DNA of 64,000 nt from Anoplopoma fimbria (GCF_027596085.1 NC_072457.1:1266965-1330964); one strand, 5' to 3'; counted from the first letter of the stretch, positions 47,838-63,300 are shown. The notes: a model not told the origin generated them from the sequence alone. Made by a program: numbers and translations.

Positions 47838-48186
47838 ATTCATTCATTTTCCGTAACCTGCTTATCCAGTTAAGGGTCGCAGGGGTGCTGGAGCCGATCT
47901 CAGCTGTCAATGGGTGAAGGCAGGGTTCACCTGGACAGGTCTCCAGCCTATCACAGGGCAGACATATAGAGACAGACAACCACTCACACTCACATTCACA
48001 CCTACGGGCAATTTAGAGTCTCCAATGCACCTAAGCTGCATGTCTTTGGACTGTGGGAGGAAGCCGGAGAACCCGGAGAGAACCCACGCTGACACGGGGA
48101 GAACATGCAAACTCCACACAGAAGGTTGTCTGGCCCGGGAACTGAACCCGGGCCCCTCTTGCTGTACTACACCACCGTGCAGCCCT
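47838..48186. mobile_element. Abundant vertebrate/fish interspersed repeat (retroelement-tail type)
   Basis: TCCAGTTAAGGGTCGCAGGG, CAGCCTATCACAGGGCAGAC, GGGCAATTTAGAGTCTCCAA, GCATGTCTTTGGACTGTGGG, ACATGCAAACTCCACACAGA, ending in CCGGGAACTGAACCCGGG then CACCACCGTGCAGCC. All are hallmark words of a very common fish repeat. Exact family not assigned. Confidence 0.85.
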
Positions 48187-48359
48187 AAATGTTTAATTAT
48201 TTTTAGTTAAACTAATGGTGTCTTATGGCGTTAGCTGAGAATCATCATCATTTTTTAAATACTAATTAATGCGTTTATAAATCATAATTATTAACAATCA
48301 TTACAGATTGTGACATTATTTAATGTAATATTTATTAAATCTGCTAACAGCAATTAAGT

Positions 48360-48570
48360 TACACTTTGTAGTCAGTTAGTGTATATTTATAGTCATTTAG
48401 CGTCTCTTTGGAGTCGCTTTGTGTGTTTTCTCAGTCAGTAAGTGTCTCTCTATAGTATACTCTTTGCTGTATTTTAGCTTCACTTTTGTAGTTGTTTCTT
48501 TTTGTAGTCGGTTAGTGTCTCTCTATAGTTGTTTAGTGTCTCTTTGTAGTCATTGTGCGTCTCTTCCTGG
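48360..48570. repeat. Degenerate tandem repeat, units of about 24-30 bp
   Basis: Variants of TAGTCAGTTAGTGTCTCTTT recur about seven times with substitutions and small indels. Confidence 0.7.
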
Positions 48571-49770
48571 TTTGTACATGTCTCTTTGAGTGAAGTTTTG
48601 CAGATGGAGGCCCCGGTTGCCTTGCTGATACTTTGGGCCCCGGTTCCTGTGCCCAAAGGCCCATTCAGTAATCCATCCATGCCTCAATTAAGGTATATTT
48701 TATACTGTAAGCTGTTTTTATATGTTCTTTTCACAGGTTGACTACTAGCCACTACAATTGAACTGCCTTTGACATGTAGAACAGGTGGATTTGCCCTTTC
48801 ACAGCAATAATCTCCACCCACTAACACAATATTACTACATCACCAAACACAATATAATCACAACTAATCCAACAGTACCAGCAGTAAAGCAGTGCTAGTG
48901 GTAGAGGAATGACTACTGGTATAAGAAACTGAAGTATACGTGGTATTTCAGTTGTAGTAGAAGTAGTAATGGTCTCTGTTTTGGTTTTATGAACTCGTAT
49001 ATATTTTGTTTATAACTCTCAGCTCTACAGTCATTGTTCCTCCGGGACAATAAAGCTTCGCTCAGCTGAACTCTCTTCTTTCCTCTCAAGACTCATTCAG
49101 ACGTTCTTTCTTCATTTCCCTCCTTTCAATCCAGCTTTCTCCTGCTAAAATATTCTGACAGCAGCAGTTTAAAGAGGAGGCATGTTCACATCCTGACCCT
49201 TCCTCGGCTGAACACTTCAGTTATTCGTTTTTCTGCTGTTTCTCTGCAGAGCCTCGTTCTACAAACGCTGGCACACTGTCCTCCTCTGTCTCCCTCTCAG
49301 GGGCTCTGCTGGGAGTCAGAAGCGCAATGCATCCTGGTACATGTAGGCACATAGATAAAAAAGTATTCACATAAAAATTGAAAACAATCTCAACTCAAGT
49401 TGTCATACTTATTCAAGCTCAATTTAAGTAAACGTGAGTGAGAAGTTCCATGACGAATGAACATTTTCATTTCCTTTTCTTGTTTTTGAAAAGGACTTAC
49501 AAAGGAATATTTAACAAAAATATATAAATAATAAGAATATGCTATGGTGGCCTCAAGACTAAAAAGGCGTTTGTCGAACCTGAGCGGTAACGTTGGGACT
49601 CGGCAGATCGTCTTGACGTTAAACAAAGACGTTTCCTCCAGGTGTGTCATTATCTTCAGGACGGGATGAAAACTCTCCCTCTCTTCCTCTCCTGCGGAAC
49701 TGAGAATTGTTTTCGCCGCGAGGTCTCAGGCTTCTGTCTGTGCCTGAAGTATTGAAGTCATTATTTTGCT

Positions 49771-49796
49771 TGTGTGTGTGTGTGTGTGTGTGTGTG
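49771..49796 (+). repeat. Short TG microsatellite
   Basis: Thirteen repeats. Confidence 0.97.
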
Positions 49797-50056
49797 AGAG
49801 TATGAGAGAGTTAGCGAAGGTGACGGTGGTCTCTCCAGTGGATCCGTGTGAGCACTAACACTCAAGTTGGTTCGTTTATCCGTGAGAGCTTATAAATCAG
49901 CCAGCCAGCGGGTTGTCCGGCGAAGGTCAAGACACCGAGGCAACTCCACATGAAAAAGGCTCCAATCATAACTTGAGAATGCAATCTATTGGTTTCCTCT
50001 ACAGGGAAAGGAATTATCCTTTTTTCGTGTCCCTCCGCACAAGACATTACGTTTAA

Positions 50057-50337
50057 AACAAAAGTTAGGTTTAGACAACAAAACCAACAGTTAGGTTTAA
50101 ACAACAAAACCAACAGTTAGGTTTAGACAACAAAACCAACAGTTAGGTTTAGACAACAAAACCAACAGTTAGGTTTAGACAACAAAACCAACAGTTAGGT
50201 TTAACAACAAAACCAACAGTTAGGTTTAAACAACAAAACCAACAGTTAGGTTTAGACAACAAAACCAACAGTTAGGTTTAGTTAACAAAACCAACAGTTA
50301 GGTTTATCCAACAAAACCAACAGTTAGGTTTAGACAA
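50057..50337 (+). repeat. 24-26-bp minisatellite, 11 copies
   Basis: Unit CAACAGTTAGGTTTAGACAA followed by CAAAAC. Eleven GTTAGGTTTA occurrences with minor variants (TTTAAACAA, TTTATCCAA, one 2-bp shorter unit). The reverse complement matches a piece of the CTAACTAAG dispersed repeat. Confidence 0.97.
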
Positions 50338-51118
50338 CATGGATAGAAAAATGGAGAGAAGTCTTAAGGAATTTGTTCCAATTGCGCAAGTTATCACAGT
50401 TCTTTCACGTCAGCTAGCATCTGTCATAATACTGAGCTGTGCAGTCAAACACGGAGGCCTGGGATTAGCTCAAAGTGGGTCAACACCCACAAGAAAACAC
50501 TTAGGTTTCACTGACACACTCCTATTGTCTGTGTGGCTTGCATTGTTATTACGGAAACAGGAAGCCATTTAGAAAAAGGGTCCATTTTGGCTCCAGTTAA
50601 AACCTCATGGTCTTCGCATTAGTCCCCGTTCCAGGCGGTAATTGCTGAAAGCACAGGAGCAGGACTGATGGACCCAGAGAACAGCGCCTTTGTGTCCAGT
50701 ATTGTAGCTGAGGGATGCATTACAGGAAGCCGAGAAATGGCCACGTTGATTTAAAGCATCCAAACATTCACTTCTTGCAGCGGTTTGCTCGATATAACTC
50801 TCAGACACGGACGAACGGGAGTTTGGCGTTACACCCGAACGCAACTGGTTTTAATTATGGGTCAATGGAGAGAGCGTGATCCGAGAGAAGAGAGTGATTA
50901 GAGAGAGGTGTGTAGAGAGAGGAAATGTAAAAAAGAAACAGCGAGAGGCAGTTAAAGGGAAGTCTTAAAGGGGAGTGAGGATGGAGGAGTGGTGGTGCAG
51001 AGGGAGGAATAAACAGGAATAGAGAGAGATGTGGGGGAGGGATGCCGAATGAAGAAAGAGCCAGAAGCTGTGTATGATGGAGACGTGATCACAGTGCATG
51101 ATGGGAGAAGGGGGCGTT

Positions 51119-51122
<4 letters not shown>

Positions 51123-51149
<27 letters not shown>
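51123..51149 (+). repeat. GA dinucleotide microsatellite
   Basis: Thirteen GA repeats at the end of a 270-bp purine-rich stretch (50870-51160). Confidence 0.96.
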
Positions 51150-51153
<4 letters not shown>

Positions 51154-51644
51154 GAGACCAAACATTTGATTGATTTAAATGCAAAACAAACTATCTTCAC
51201 TATAGTGGAGACACAGATTGAAGTTTATAGTTTGATTAAGGAAACAACTACAGGAGCCTGAGAACATCATGATGAAGATATAGCAGCAATGTTAGTTGTT
51301 TTTAAGGCACAATAGGATTTTTCTAAAATAAACTCTTAACTTCTTTATAAATTAAAAAACTACAAAAAAACGAACTATTAATGCAGCAAAAGCTGCGATG
51401 AGACAACGATGAGAAAAATTCCTAGAAAATCTTTTTTATGTGTATGTTATTTCCTGATTTGTTCTGTTTTGTAGTTTCAAAACAGCATGTTTGATAAACT
51501 ACACTGATTCATAGTGAACATATAATCAGTTAATAGAGCGGAAGAAAACAACACGTCAATTCTTAAAGCAAAAAATGTCAAAAACTCATCAACGGCTTTT
51601 GTGATTTTGAATTTGGGGGATTTGGACTGAACTTTTTTTAGTTT

Positions 51645-51706
51645 ATTTTAACTTTATTTAACCATGGAGACCCATTGAGATCTCTGCAAAGACCCTTTGA
51701 ACTGTG
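51645..51706. repeat. Short fish interspersed-repeat fragment
   Basis: ACTTTATTTAACCATGGAGA then CCCATTGAGATCTCT is a truncated piece of the common 'TTTATTTAACCAGG..CCCATTGAGAT' fish repeat. Confidence 0.55.
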
Positions 51707-52019
51707 TGACATCATGATTAGATCAAACAAAAAATAATCAACATATTAATTATCAGATAAATGGACAATAAAGAAAGAAAGAAATAAAGGTTCCAGCCCT
51801 CACCTGCTACTATTTCATCCTATTTACATTTTTCCAAGTCAATAACTTATTACATATTCTGGAAATTGTTCCTTACTGGCTGGAACATAAACTAAAATCA
51901 ATATATAAATCCACACTGGATAAATGTGTTCAGGCCTGCAGGTAAACAGAACGGACGGTCGGTTCATTTGTGATTTTCTCGTTACAGTTAGATCAAACAT
52001 TAAACACGTTTCTTCGACA

Positions 52020-52215
52020 TGGCCGCGAGCCATTTCATATTTCAGAGGAGGAAATCAGCGAGCTGTTTAAGTGCCAAGAGGAATTTGAGTAATCCATCTG
52101 GAGCTAATCGAGTTGTGCTTCTGCGATTACAACCTTAATGCGAGTAAGATAAGTCTGAGGGGGGTTTATCTGACAGCCGCAATATCACCCTGCTGGCTCT
52201 AATCAAATTATTAAC
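52020..52215. promoter_or_regulatory. Candidate non-coding regulatory block with homeobox-type sites
   Basis: TAATCC (52090), TAATCG (52105), GATTAC (52125), GATAAG (52148), TTTATCTGAC (about 52165) and TAATCAAATTATTAA (about 52199) lie within 130 bp of unique sequence. It resembles vertebrate conserved non-coding elements in texture; conservation cannot be checked here. Confidence 0.25.
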
Positions 52216-52409
52216 AGGTTTAAGCAAACACAGCGAGTGACGGAGAACAAAACAAAAAAAAGATGGAGGCTGAAGAGAGAGTGAGAGAGACGGAGAATCA
52301 GACGAGATGGAGGAGAGGAGTCAGGTGATCTGAGGAGAAGAGAGAATAAAACTTCTATCAGCTCTGCTGTCGACTGCTCTTCACTTACTGGAAAGTCTGA
52401 GAGCACTTT

Positions 52410-52513
<104 letters not shown>

Positions 52514-53685
52514 TCAGACAAAAAGGTACCAGAGAAGTGAGGTAATCTGCAACACTTCCCTGTAATGTGAAATCTTATTTTGACTCTTTGTGACAGGGTA
52601 TACCATCTTGTTTGAAAAAAAATAAACAGATGCACCATGGGAACCACTGAACCCAATGTTTGGAACTACTCACATTTTTACAACCCCTTCTGTCCTCTCC
52701 TCTCTGCTCTGTGTTCAGCAGCCTAAAGTGTTCATACTTTGAATCAATCATGGTTTCCTAGTTTCAATGAGAAGCTCAGAATTTTATGTTTTTTACAGAA
52801 TCTGGTTAAAGTAAACCGTTTATTTTTTGGCAAAATTCTAAATGAGACATGTAGAATAAAATGTTTTTGATGAAATATCAAAATTTAAAGATTAGTATCA
52901 GTTGTTCTTTCTGACGGAAGCATTCGCCAGACATGATGTGTTCAAGGACTGACGTAAAGATGAAAATCTGATAAAGTTTTTAACAGCTCCTGTCTGTGAT
53001 AAACAGTGTAGTTTTGGCGATTGTTTATAGGAAACATGCTTTTTCAATCCTGTGGGCGGGTTTTGGGGTTCAGTGAAGGCTTCGTTTTTGGGAAATTCCG
53101 TCATAACAAATCACAAAGTTCATATAAATAAAAATGTGTCATGAAAACAAATCGAGTTAAGCTGAAGGAGAACATCTAAAGCATAATGTTTGCAAAAATT
53201 AGCCTAGAATTGATCCCTACCAGACCATATTTCACTCGTGTGTCTTGGTTTGAATTTGTGTTACAGGTTATTGAGGCTGATGTCAGAGAAACACTGAAGC
53301 ATGTTTAACAATTTCACCTACACTACAGAAGAAGTGTGAGAAAAGCCCAGCTGTGTGTGAACCGATGGGTTCTATGGCGGAAATGAAAGTGAGAATATGG
53401 TCAATGTGTCGCTCCACTTGGCTGACAGGTGTCTGTGGTCGGGTTATAGGCAAATGTGTACAAATGCATGTACTTGTAGACAATTATTAGCTCCCTCCCT
53501 CCCTCCCCATCCATCACAACCTAGAAGAAGAAATAATGAAAGAATGAGGACTTTAAGAACCAACAAGCCTGCGCTCATAGGCCGACTCTCAGGTCCATTT
53601 GTTGACACATACCACAACCGTGTTCCTCACCTCACCCAACCCTGGAGAGAGCACATTCAGACCTGCCCGCACTGCTGACACACAC

Positions 53686-53689
<4 letters not shown>

Positions 53690-53725
<36 letters not shown>
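53690..53725 (+). repeat. CA dinucleotide microsatellite
   Basis: About 18 repeats. Confidence 0.98.
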
Positions 53726-53728
<3 letters not shown>

Positions 53729-54094
53729 CTCCTCTGTTTCCTGCCCACTCGCAGCACAGATTTAGCAAACAGTGTGACAGATTGATCAGCAGTTGCTGTT
53801 TTGTACGTGCAACAGCGACGGCGTCTGAAATCGAGTCTGGCAGATTCTTTTTTTTTTTTCAGGGGCCACGGTGTCGTCGAGACTTGTAAACGAGTCCGGA
53901 TGCCAACTGCAAACCACAAGGCCTGTCGCCGCAACTTAACTGTTACATGCACGGTTCAGGGATGCGCCATGCATGCTGGGAATTCAGCGGTGTTGGCTTT
54001 GTGTTCATGCACCAGTGAAAACATGTCTCAAGAAACAGTTGCTCTGTGCGTGTTACTGTTATCACCATAACACTTTGGGCCTCTCGCACCACAC

Positions 54095-54145
54095 CCTCTC
54101 CCTCTCCCTCTCCCTCTCCCTCTCTCTCTCCCTCTCTCTCTCTCA
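54095..54145 (+). repeat. CTCCCT hexamer / CT array
   Basis: CTCCCT units grading into CT repeats. Confidence 0.95.
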
Positions 54146-55047
54146 CGTTCTGACTTGACATTTAGGAAGTTAATTTTAGCAGCGGCACTGAAAAGAAATG
54201 AGGAAGCAGAGCATTTCTGCAAATAACGTTATGCAGAAACCTGAATAAAAGAAAACAACAGAAAAATATAAGTTCTTAAAACTGAGCTTCACTCCCTTTC
54301 CCACAATCCATCACTCTCCTATGGTTGAAAAATCCTCCTGTAACCTCTCAGTGACCCGTCTGAGAATAAAAAGGACGTGTCATTTAAAAGACATCTGCTT
54401 GGGAAACAAGCTGCGTTACTCTCAACAGCAACATGACACATTATATATGAGGCTCCTGCTCTTGAACGAGGAGAATCAACGGTGGATCAAAAAGGATTTC
54501 GCTGGATAAGCTCTGACCACTGACCTATTTGGAGTCAAATAAACTTCCAGAATGTGTTTAACCAGCTGTTTCCGTGCAGACGTCAAGCCAAGACATGGAG
54601 GTGGAAATGCTAATAACATGAATCTAAAGACACCCAGTGATGCTGTGGTTGAATGCTCAGATACAATCAGGCACTTTGGTATTTGTAAAAAAAAAAAAAA
54701 CGGAAGAATTTGTGAAACCGAGACGAAGATCTTGCTACATGATTTACAAGAGCTACTTATGATGACTCGGCAGATCTGCTTCCTGCTGTGTTGCCATAGG
54801 AACTTCCCCCACATTATAAGCAGATGGTGACGTTCATTTCTATTTCAGGAGATTTGGGCTCCAGCAGCTTCCACCTGTTGGGGGGGATCGGGTCCGTCCT
54901 CGCTGCAGGTCTGACTGACCCGGCTTCATGGAACCGAATGAAGAGCTAGTTAATTGCAAAAAGAAAAAAAGAAAAGTGAATGCTGCTGTCCTTGACCTCG
55001 GTGCTGTTATGTAATATCCCATACGGCTGCAGAGAGAGGAGCTGTGT

Positions 55048-55064
55048 GGGGGGGGGGGGGGGGG
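55048..55064 (+). repeat. G17 homopolymer
   Basis: Seventeen consecutive G. Confidence 0.96.
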
Positions 55065-55854
55065 TAATTACTGACCAAATAGCAGCATGCACAGCTTCAG
55101 ACTAAATCAGCAGCTGAATAAACCGTCAGTGTAATAAAATGGTTTTGTTTAAGCTCTGATCTGTCTATAACGGAAAGAGAAGATGGAATAAAAAGGTCAA
55201 ACTCAGGCCGAAGAACGACACGTCTCCAGAGCAGAGAAACTCCATCATTGTCTCGGCCGACAGAGAGATCGCCGGAGTCAGAGTCCAAGCTTCAATCTGA
55301 GATAGCGACATTACAGAACGGGAGGAGACGCACTGACCGAGACACTTTTAAAGGTTTTAAGCTGCCAGCTCAGAGACTGCAGTCTGGAAATGCTTCCATT
55401 AGAGTGTCGGTAAGTCTCTTCTGGTGCTGAACCCTCCGACACTTCTCGTTCAACCCCCCCCCAAAAAAAGCTTTTTCTCCTCTCTTGCTCTTAGTGCCAT
55501 TTAAAATCTGCAGTTTGGTTTTATTTGGCCGTGTTTCTGAGACATCTGCTGACTCATGGAAATATGAATTCAAAGCTGCATAAATTCATTCTTACTTTGC
55601 AAACACGTAGCAGACAATTTGTATTTATTTCAAGTCGCTTTTCTGGCCAAGTCCAATATTCGTCTTTAGTTTTTTGGTCTCCACTGATTCTTGACAGAAA
55701 TATTTGCCTCTTCGGGGCAAAGCGGGGCAGTATAAACTGGGTTTATCACAGCTTCTGCTGCTGGGAACCAGTTTGAACCGAGTGAACCTAAAGAGTGCCG
55801 TTGCAGCCCCATGAAACCAAAAACAGCGAGCTGAAAGAAGCTAAAATGGGGGAA

Positions 55855-56345
55855 CTGAAGAGTCGGGTTGTAACACCAAGTCTTTTTGATCCACCGAGTC
55901 ACCGCAGGCAAATGCTGCTCATAGCTAAAAAAAAGCTTCATTGTTCGCCGGTTGTTTTATTGGTCAATTTTGCAGAACCACAGCAAACATCTACCCAACC
56001 ATAAACAAGATATCATCAAAATATCCTGCAGAATGCAAAAGAGGACCAGTGTTTATGGAGCTGTGGTCAGCAGCGAATGGACTTCAGACACAAAGAGAAA
56101 AGACTCTACTTGATAACTCAATTAATCTCCAACCAAAACACAAATGCATGGCCAATGTTTGTGTTAGATACTGCTAACTAGTTCTAAATACATGGCTCTC
56201 ACAGACTGCCTACTTGCACACATATTTTGCTATGTTCTCTCGTCTAGCGTCCACACTACTGGAGCCCCGAAAACGGAGACGTTTGAAAATGGGGAACGCC
56301 AGAGTCGGGTTGTAACACAAAGTCATTTTTGATCCATTGTTAATG
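55855..56345 (+). repeat. Family C dispersed repeat, copy 1
   Basis: AGTCACCGCAGGCAAATGC, AATATCCTGCAGAATGCAAA, GTTTATGGAGCTGT, ACAAAGAGAAAAGACTCTAC and CCACACTACTGGAGCCCCGA recur in order at 58200-58640. GAGTCGGGTTGTAACAC appears twice within it (55860, 56302). The CCACACT..ACGGAGACGTTTG motif is typical of fish non-autonomous DNA elements. Confidence 0.75.
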
Positions 56346-56639
56346 TAAAAATATAAAACAGAGAGACAACACGCCTCTCCAGAAACTCTGACTAAATGTA
56401 CTTTTCATCAGATACATAATCAGAAATCTCAAAAACTGCGTAAACAAAACCAAAACTAATCACATAAACCCCAACACAGGTAGGGAAAATCAAAATCAGT
56501 TTTTTGTAATATGGAACTGACCTTATGATAGACAAATAGTGAGCAATACAGATGTGAGAATGTGTTTAGGTGATGTGTCCTTAGCTGCTCAAGCACAACA
56601 TCAGACATGTATTTCCTGCAGCTCTGCATTCAGCTCATG

Positions 56640-57070
56640 TTTCCTTCCCGGCGGTGTTGTGTCCAACACAAAGACCATTTGGCCGCCCGGCCGGCCGTCT
56701 ACCACACCTCGAGTGCCCTTATCTCCACCGACCCCTTCTTCACTTTGGACAGCACAAGCCTCACCTGCACTCGGAAGCGCTAGCGGGAAAAGGTCAGGAG
56801 TGTGGACGAAGAAGGAGAGAGAACGGGGAGAAACAAAATGAAAAATGAAAATGTCAGGCCCCCAGAGCGACGTGTCAGCAGGGCGTGTGTTTGAGCGCGG
56901 AGGCGGCGTGCTAGCATGTCCGATCCCTCGGAGAGCTGGGTAAATAACCCGGGGCTGTTTGCCGCGCTCCCTCTCCTGTTAGCGCTCATGCTAATCCGCA
57001 CCCGCACACACAAATAAACCCCCGCACCACATTTTTCCGTCTTCCCCTCGCTGACACCTCATTGTCATTC
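56640..57070. promoter_or_regulatory. CpG-richer unique block
   Basis: GGCCGCCCGGCCGGCCGTC, GAGCGCGGAGGCGGCGTGC, TTGCCGCGCTCCCTCTCC and TTAGCGCTCATGCTAAT lie close together in otherwise AT-rich DNA. Could be a promoter or first-exon region (for example a distal non-coding mgat3 exon) or an enhancer. No splice site or start is assignable. Confidence 0.25.
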
Positions 57071-58199
57071 TGGTCCCTCTTCCTGCAGCCTGTTTTCTCT
57101 CCGTCTCCATCTTCCTTTAAAAGAAGAGGAGAAAGTTTGCTGACATTTTGAAGCTCCCACTGCCTCAACCGCTCCTTCTACCTTTTTTTTTCTTCTGCAG
57201 AGCCGAACGCTCAGAGCTCCTTGCAGAGTGTTGCAACACGACACATTGTTCATTATTTTAATGAGAAGTCGCCGGAGGCGACAACATGGCATGAGTACAA
57301 CAGGTATATAAATTCAGCCCGAGACTATGAGCACCTTGTATGTATTAACACGGTGACACAGAACGATGATTTAACGAGGGAAATAGTTTCGTACAAGCTC
57401 AGTAATTAACTTGACACGATGCAAAATATTATTTTGTTGTGTCAAATGAGCTACAGACTAATAAATCGGTCGCTGCAGAGATCCATCTGTCACAGTTCCA
57501 CTTTAATTTTACAAGACCTCTAAAATGCAACCTGAAGGTATTAAAGAAACAACTTGACTGGTCGCCAATGGCAACCACGCTCTGGTCAAGAAATGAGGTG
57601 AAACTATGAATGCAGCAGTGTTTCAGCTGTAAAACGTTTCAGCCAAATGTCGATAAAATCTGTTGAGTTGAACCTAAACAAGCAGCTGCAGCCCTCTGCT
57701 GCTATTGGACGAGTTTTCTTCTTAATCAGTCCAATTTACAGCAGTAGTTTGGTGTGAGGCACGACTAACAAGTCCAATCTGAGCTTCAAAATGAAAGACG
57801 TTGAGGTTTGGATTGTTAAAACGTTGAACACGACAGATAATATAACAAACACTTATTGCTGAATTATAAATCTATTTCTGCTTCTACTGTTTTTGTTGAT
57901 CTTTTTCTCATGCTGCAGCACAGAAACTAGCTGCAGCAACGTCTCACATTAATCTGTTATCATGGTAGAAAACATTTTAATAGTCAAGAAAGACAAACTT
58001 ACTTGCACAAAATGGATCTTGGATTTGAACTGAATTACGTGTACCTCGTTTCAGGTTTTCATCACAGTCACATCAGTAAAATCACCAATGGGCTCTTTGC
58101 TGCATGCAGTTAAACATGCACTCATGTCACCTTGTTATTTACCAATCAGCCTTTCAGGGAGTGTCAAGTTGTGCGTGCACTATATTATTACTGTAATAT

Positions 58200-58900
58200 A
58201 AGAGTCACCGCAGGCAAATGCAGCTCGTAGCTCCCCAGCGCAACATGAAAGGGCTTCATTGTCAACCGGTCGTTTCATTTGTGTATGCTGTTAACAGCAA
58301 CTGGAAGATCTGGAAACAAGAAAACACCCAAATATCCTGCAGAATGCAAAAGAGAGAGGGCGTGTTTATGGAGCTGTAGATCAGGAACAAGTCAAGTGGC
58401 TCTGATGGATACTAGTACAAAGAGAAAAGACCCTACTTGAAAACTCAATTCATCTCCAACAAAAACACAAAAAGCATGGCTAACTTTTGTGTAAGATACT
58501 GCAAACTATTTCTTAATACATGGCTCAAATCACACAAAGAATTTAAACTTTTTCTATACATTTTTGAAGCCACACTGGCCATGTACTTAGCATATCGTTT
58601 GCTACGTTCACAGTCAGCATCCACACTAGTACGGTCTTTTAAAAACCCTAAAGACCTACAGAGTGGACGTTTGAAGTCACAGTTTGAGGCTTTGAGGAGG
58701 ACGATGGACACAAAACAAATGACTTTCCTTTACTTACTAATGCTTATTTTGTTCTGCAGAACTTTTGTATAGTTCACAAAGAAACTGTAAAGGAACAAAA
58801 GCATAAATGCTCTCCAAAACGACAGAGACTTTAGCCACCCAGCAGAGCTAGGAGTGAGAAAAACAGACAACGAAACAGAGGAAAAGATAGAGACGTGTCG
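58200..58900 (+). repeat. Family C dispersed repeat, copy 2 (longest)
   Basis: Contains the landmarks of 55855-56345 and, further on, those of 38585-38790, so it links the two fragments into one element of at least 700 bp. It has no ORF with recognisable transposase. Confidence 0.75.
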
Positions 58901-59305
58901 ACCTGATTTGACCAAAAAAAAAATACTGACCTGTCTGTCATGAATACCACCTTGTTGTTGATTCTTTCTTCTCCACATAATAGAAAATATGAGCCAGTGA
59001 GCTGCTGTCCCATCAGGCTGTTCTTCCCGACTCTCTGGAGAGACGTGTGAGGAAGGCGAGGTGACCTGCAGCTCATTAAAGCCTTGTGGACGACGTGTTC
59101 ACGATTAGAGCGCTTTGACCCGACTATTGGATGTCACAGGACGACATCAGATAAACCAACACACACAGAACAAACAACCTACAGACACATTATGGTGTGC
59201 ATCATACAACGCTGCAGAATTCCCATAAAGCAGCGGGGAATAATTGAGTTCCTGGCAATTCTGCAACATCTGTCGGCTCCTCCTCATCTTGACTTATTCA
59301 ATCAG

Positions 59306-61765
<2,460 letters not shown>

Positions 61766-61970
61766 TAAAGCTGCATTCTCTCTCCTGTCCACCAGGGGGC
61801 GACTCCTCTGGTTGTATAGAAGTCTATGAGAAAATGACTCTACTTCTCTCTTGATTTATTCCCTCAGTAAACATTGTAAACATGAGTTTATGGTCTCAAT
61901 CTCTAGTTTCAAGTCTTCTTCATTACAGTGTGAAGAACTTATGGTCCATTTAGAGTCAAATAGACCAAAA
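61766..61970 (+). repeat. Family A dispersed repeat, copy f (truncated), with CTCF-like motif
   Basis: Matches the core from TAAAGCTGCATTC to TTTAGAGTCAAA, then diverges; it lacks the GGGCGGGGCTACACACTG end. CTCF-like 19-mer at 61786-61804 (+). Confidence 0.88.
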
Positions 61971-63087
61971 TGTCAGTTCACAAACAAATAGATAATATCA
62001 CTATGACAACGCCCACTTCTTATATAAAATCTATTAATCAACCTGAACAGGAATTTCACCATACCTGACCTTTAGTAGTCCATACTAATAATACTGAATT
62101 CCAGGATTCTCCATACCCAATGCAGACTACGGACAAAAATAATTACAGAATAAATCATTTTATTTCTGTTTGCATTAAGGTTTGTTGAGAATGTATTGTG
62201 AATCCCTGATGATTTGCCTCAAGTTTCTCCCCAAAAACTATATTTGACAGGATAACATTTGAACTCATTAAGATAACGTTATTAATTCACCTTTACCCAA
62301 TACAAATTGTTTAACGAATGGAGCTTGAACGCATCAATTATAACTCAATGCAACCTCAGCCACCCTTATTTAGCCAATCAGCACTGAGCTTCTTACAGCT
62401 AACGTTAGCTAGCTCTCTCTAGCGCGCTAGTTTTTTCTTCACTATGTCGTCCCTGGGAGACTATGGTACTGTAGAAAAACAATTGACCATGTTTGTCAGA
62501 ATTTTGGCATCGGAAAAATCAGTTTTTGTGACATCTCCAATCCTTGTGGACGATTCATTGACTTTGTTCCATAAAAAAATCAGCTTTTGGCGGCTTGACG
62601 GTTCACACAAACCAATTGCACAAAAATAGAACTTCCTTTTAACAGCCTTCCATTACAATCAAACCCCAATGAAACAACGCTGTGACGGCAGATTGCAGAC
62701 TGCAGGCGACCTGCAGAGAGGCAGCGTGACACTGAAGTCAGTCTGAGAGGACGATGAGACCAAAATAAGTAGAGAGGCTATGGGGGGGGAGACATGAAAC
62801 GAGAAAACAAGAGTGAAGAGACTCTGTGTGACTGTGTTATAATGAGACAGACATGTGACCTTGTGATGAAGAGCACAACCTCGACCACACAGGAGTTGCC
62901 CCTGAGCAAGGCACCGAAAACCACAATGATTGTGGTTCTCTGCATACAAAACCCAAACATCCCATCAGACGATTGCATTTAAAGCGAAACGCTCAAAGTT
63001 TAAAGAGATTTTCGCTTTCTATTAGTGATTTCTAAAATTTCCATGATTAACTTTGCTTCTGTGTGGCTTTTTGTTGGCCAAATCCAT

Positions 63088-63300
63088 AGACTCTATATAA
63101 GAAGTTGACGTGATGTCACCCATTGGTTTGTGGACTGAAGTTAGAGTTTGACGGTTTTGCCGTCGCCATCTTGAATTAAGGCCATCCCTAGGTTGTCTTT
63201 TTGCAAACAATGACGGAAGCTACCATATTTTGAATGCGTTCGAGTGACGTAGAGACGCCGTATACGTCTCTGGTGAACCAGAGGTTCCGCCTAGGTTGCA
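63088..63300 (-). repeat. Family A-related fragment without the CTCF core
   Basis: Shares ATGTCACCCATTGGTTTG and CGCCATCTTG with the extension of copy c. It also shares GAGTGACGTAGAGACGCCGT, continuing into ATACGTCTCTGGTG, with the reverse complement of copy d at about 19107-19137. It does not continue into the GGGGGCG motif. Confidence 0.7.

Noticed and set aside
48120..48180. Possible tRNA-like B box (GAACTGAACCCGGG) suggesting a tRNA gene
   Set aside because: Part of an interspersed repeat; no cloverleaf can be drawn around it.
50057..50337. CRISPR-like array
   Set aside because: Units are contiguous tandem repeats with no unique spacers, in a vertebrate genome; the same holds for 19676-19854 and 63901-64000.
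62444..62629. 61-codon ORF starting MSSLGDYGTVEKQ after a CCAAT-like region and GTTAGCTAGC
   Set aside because: No recognisable domain, no splice partner found, and AGCTAACGTTAGC words are common in fish repeats. Kept only as a note.
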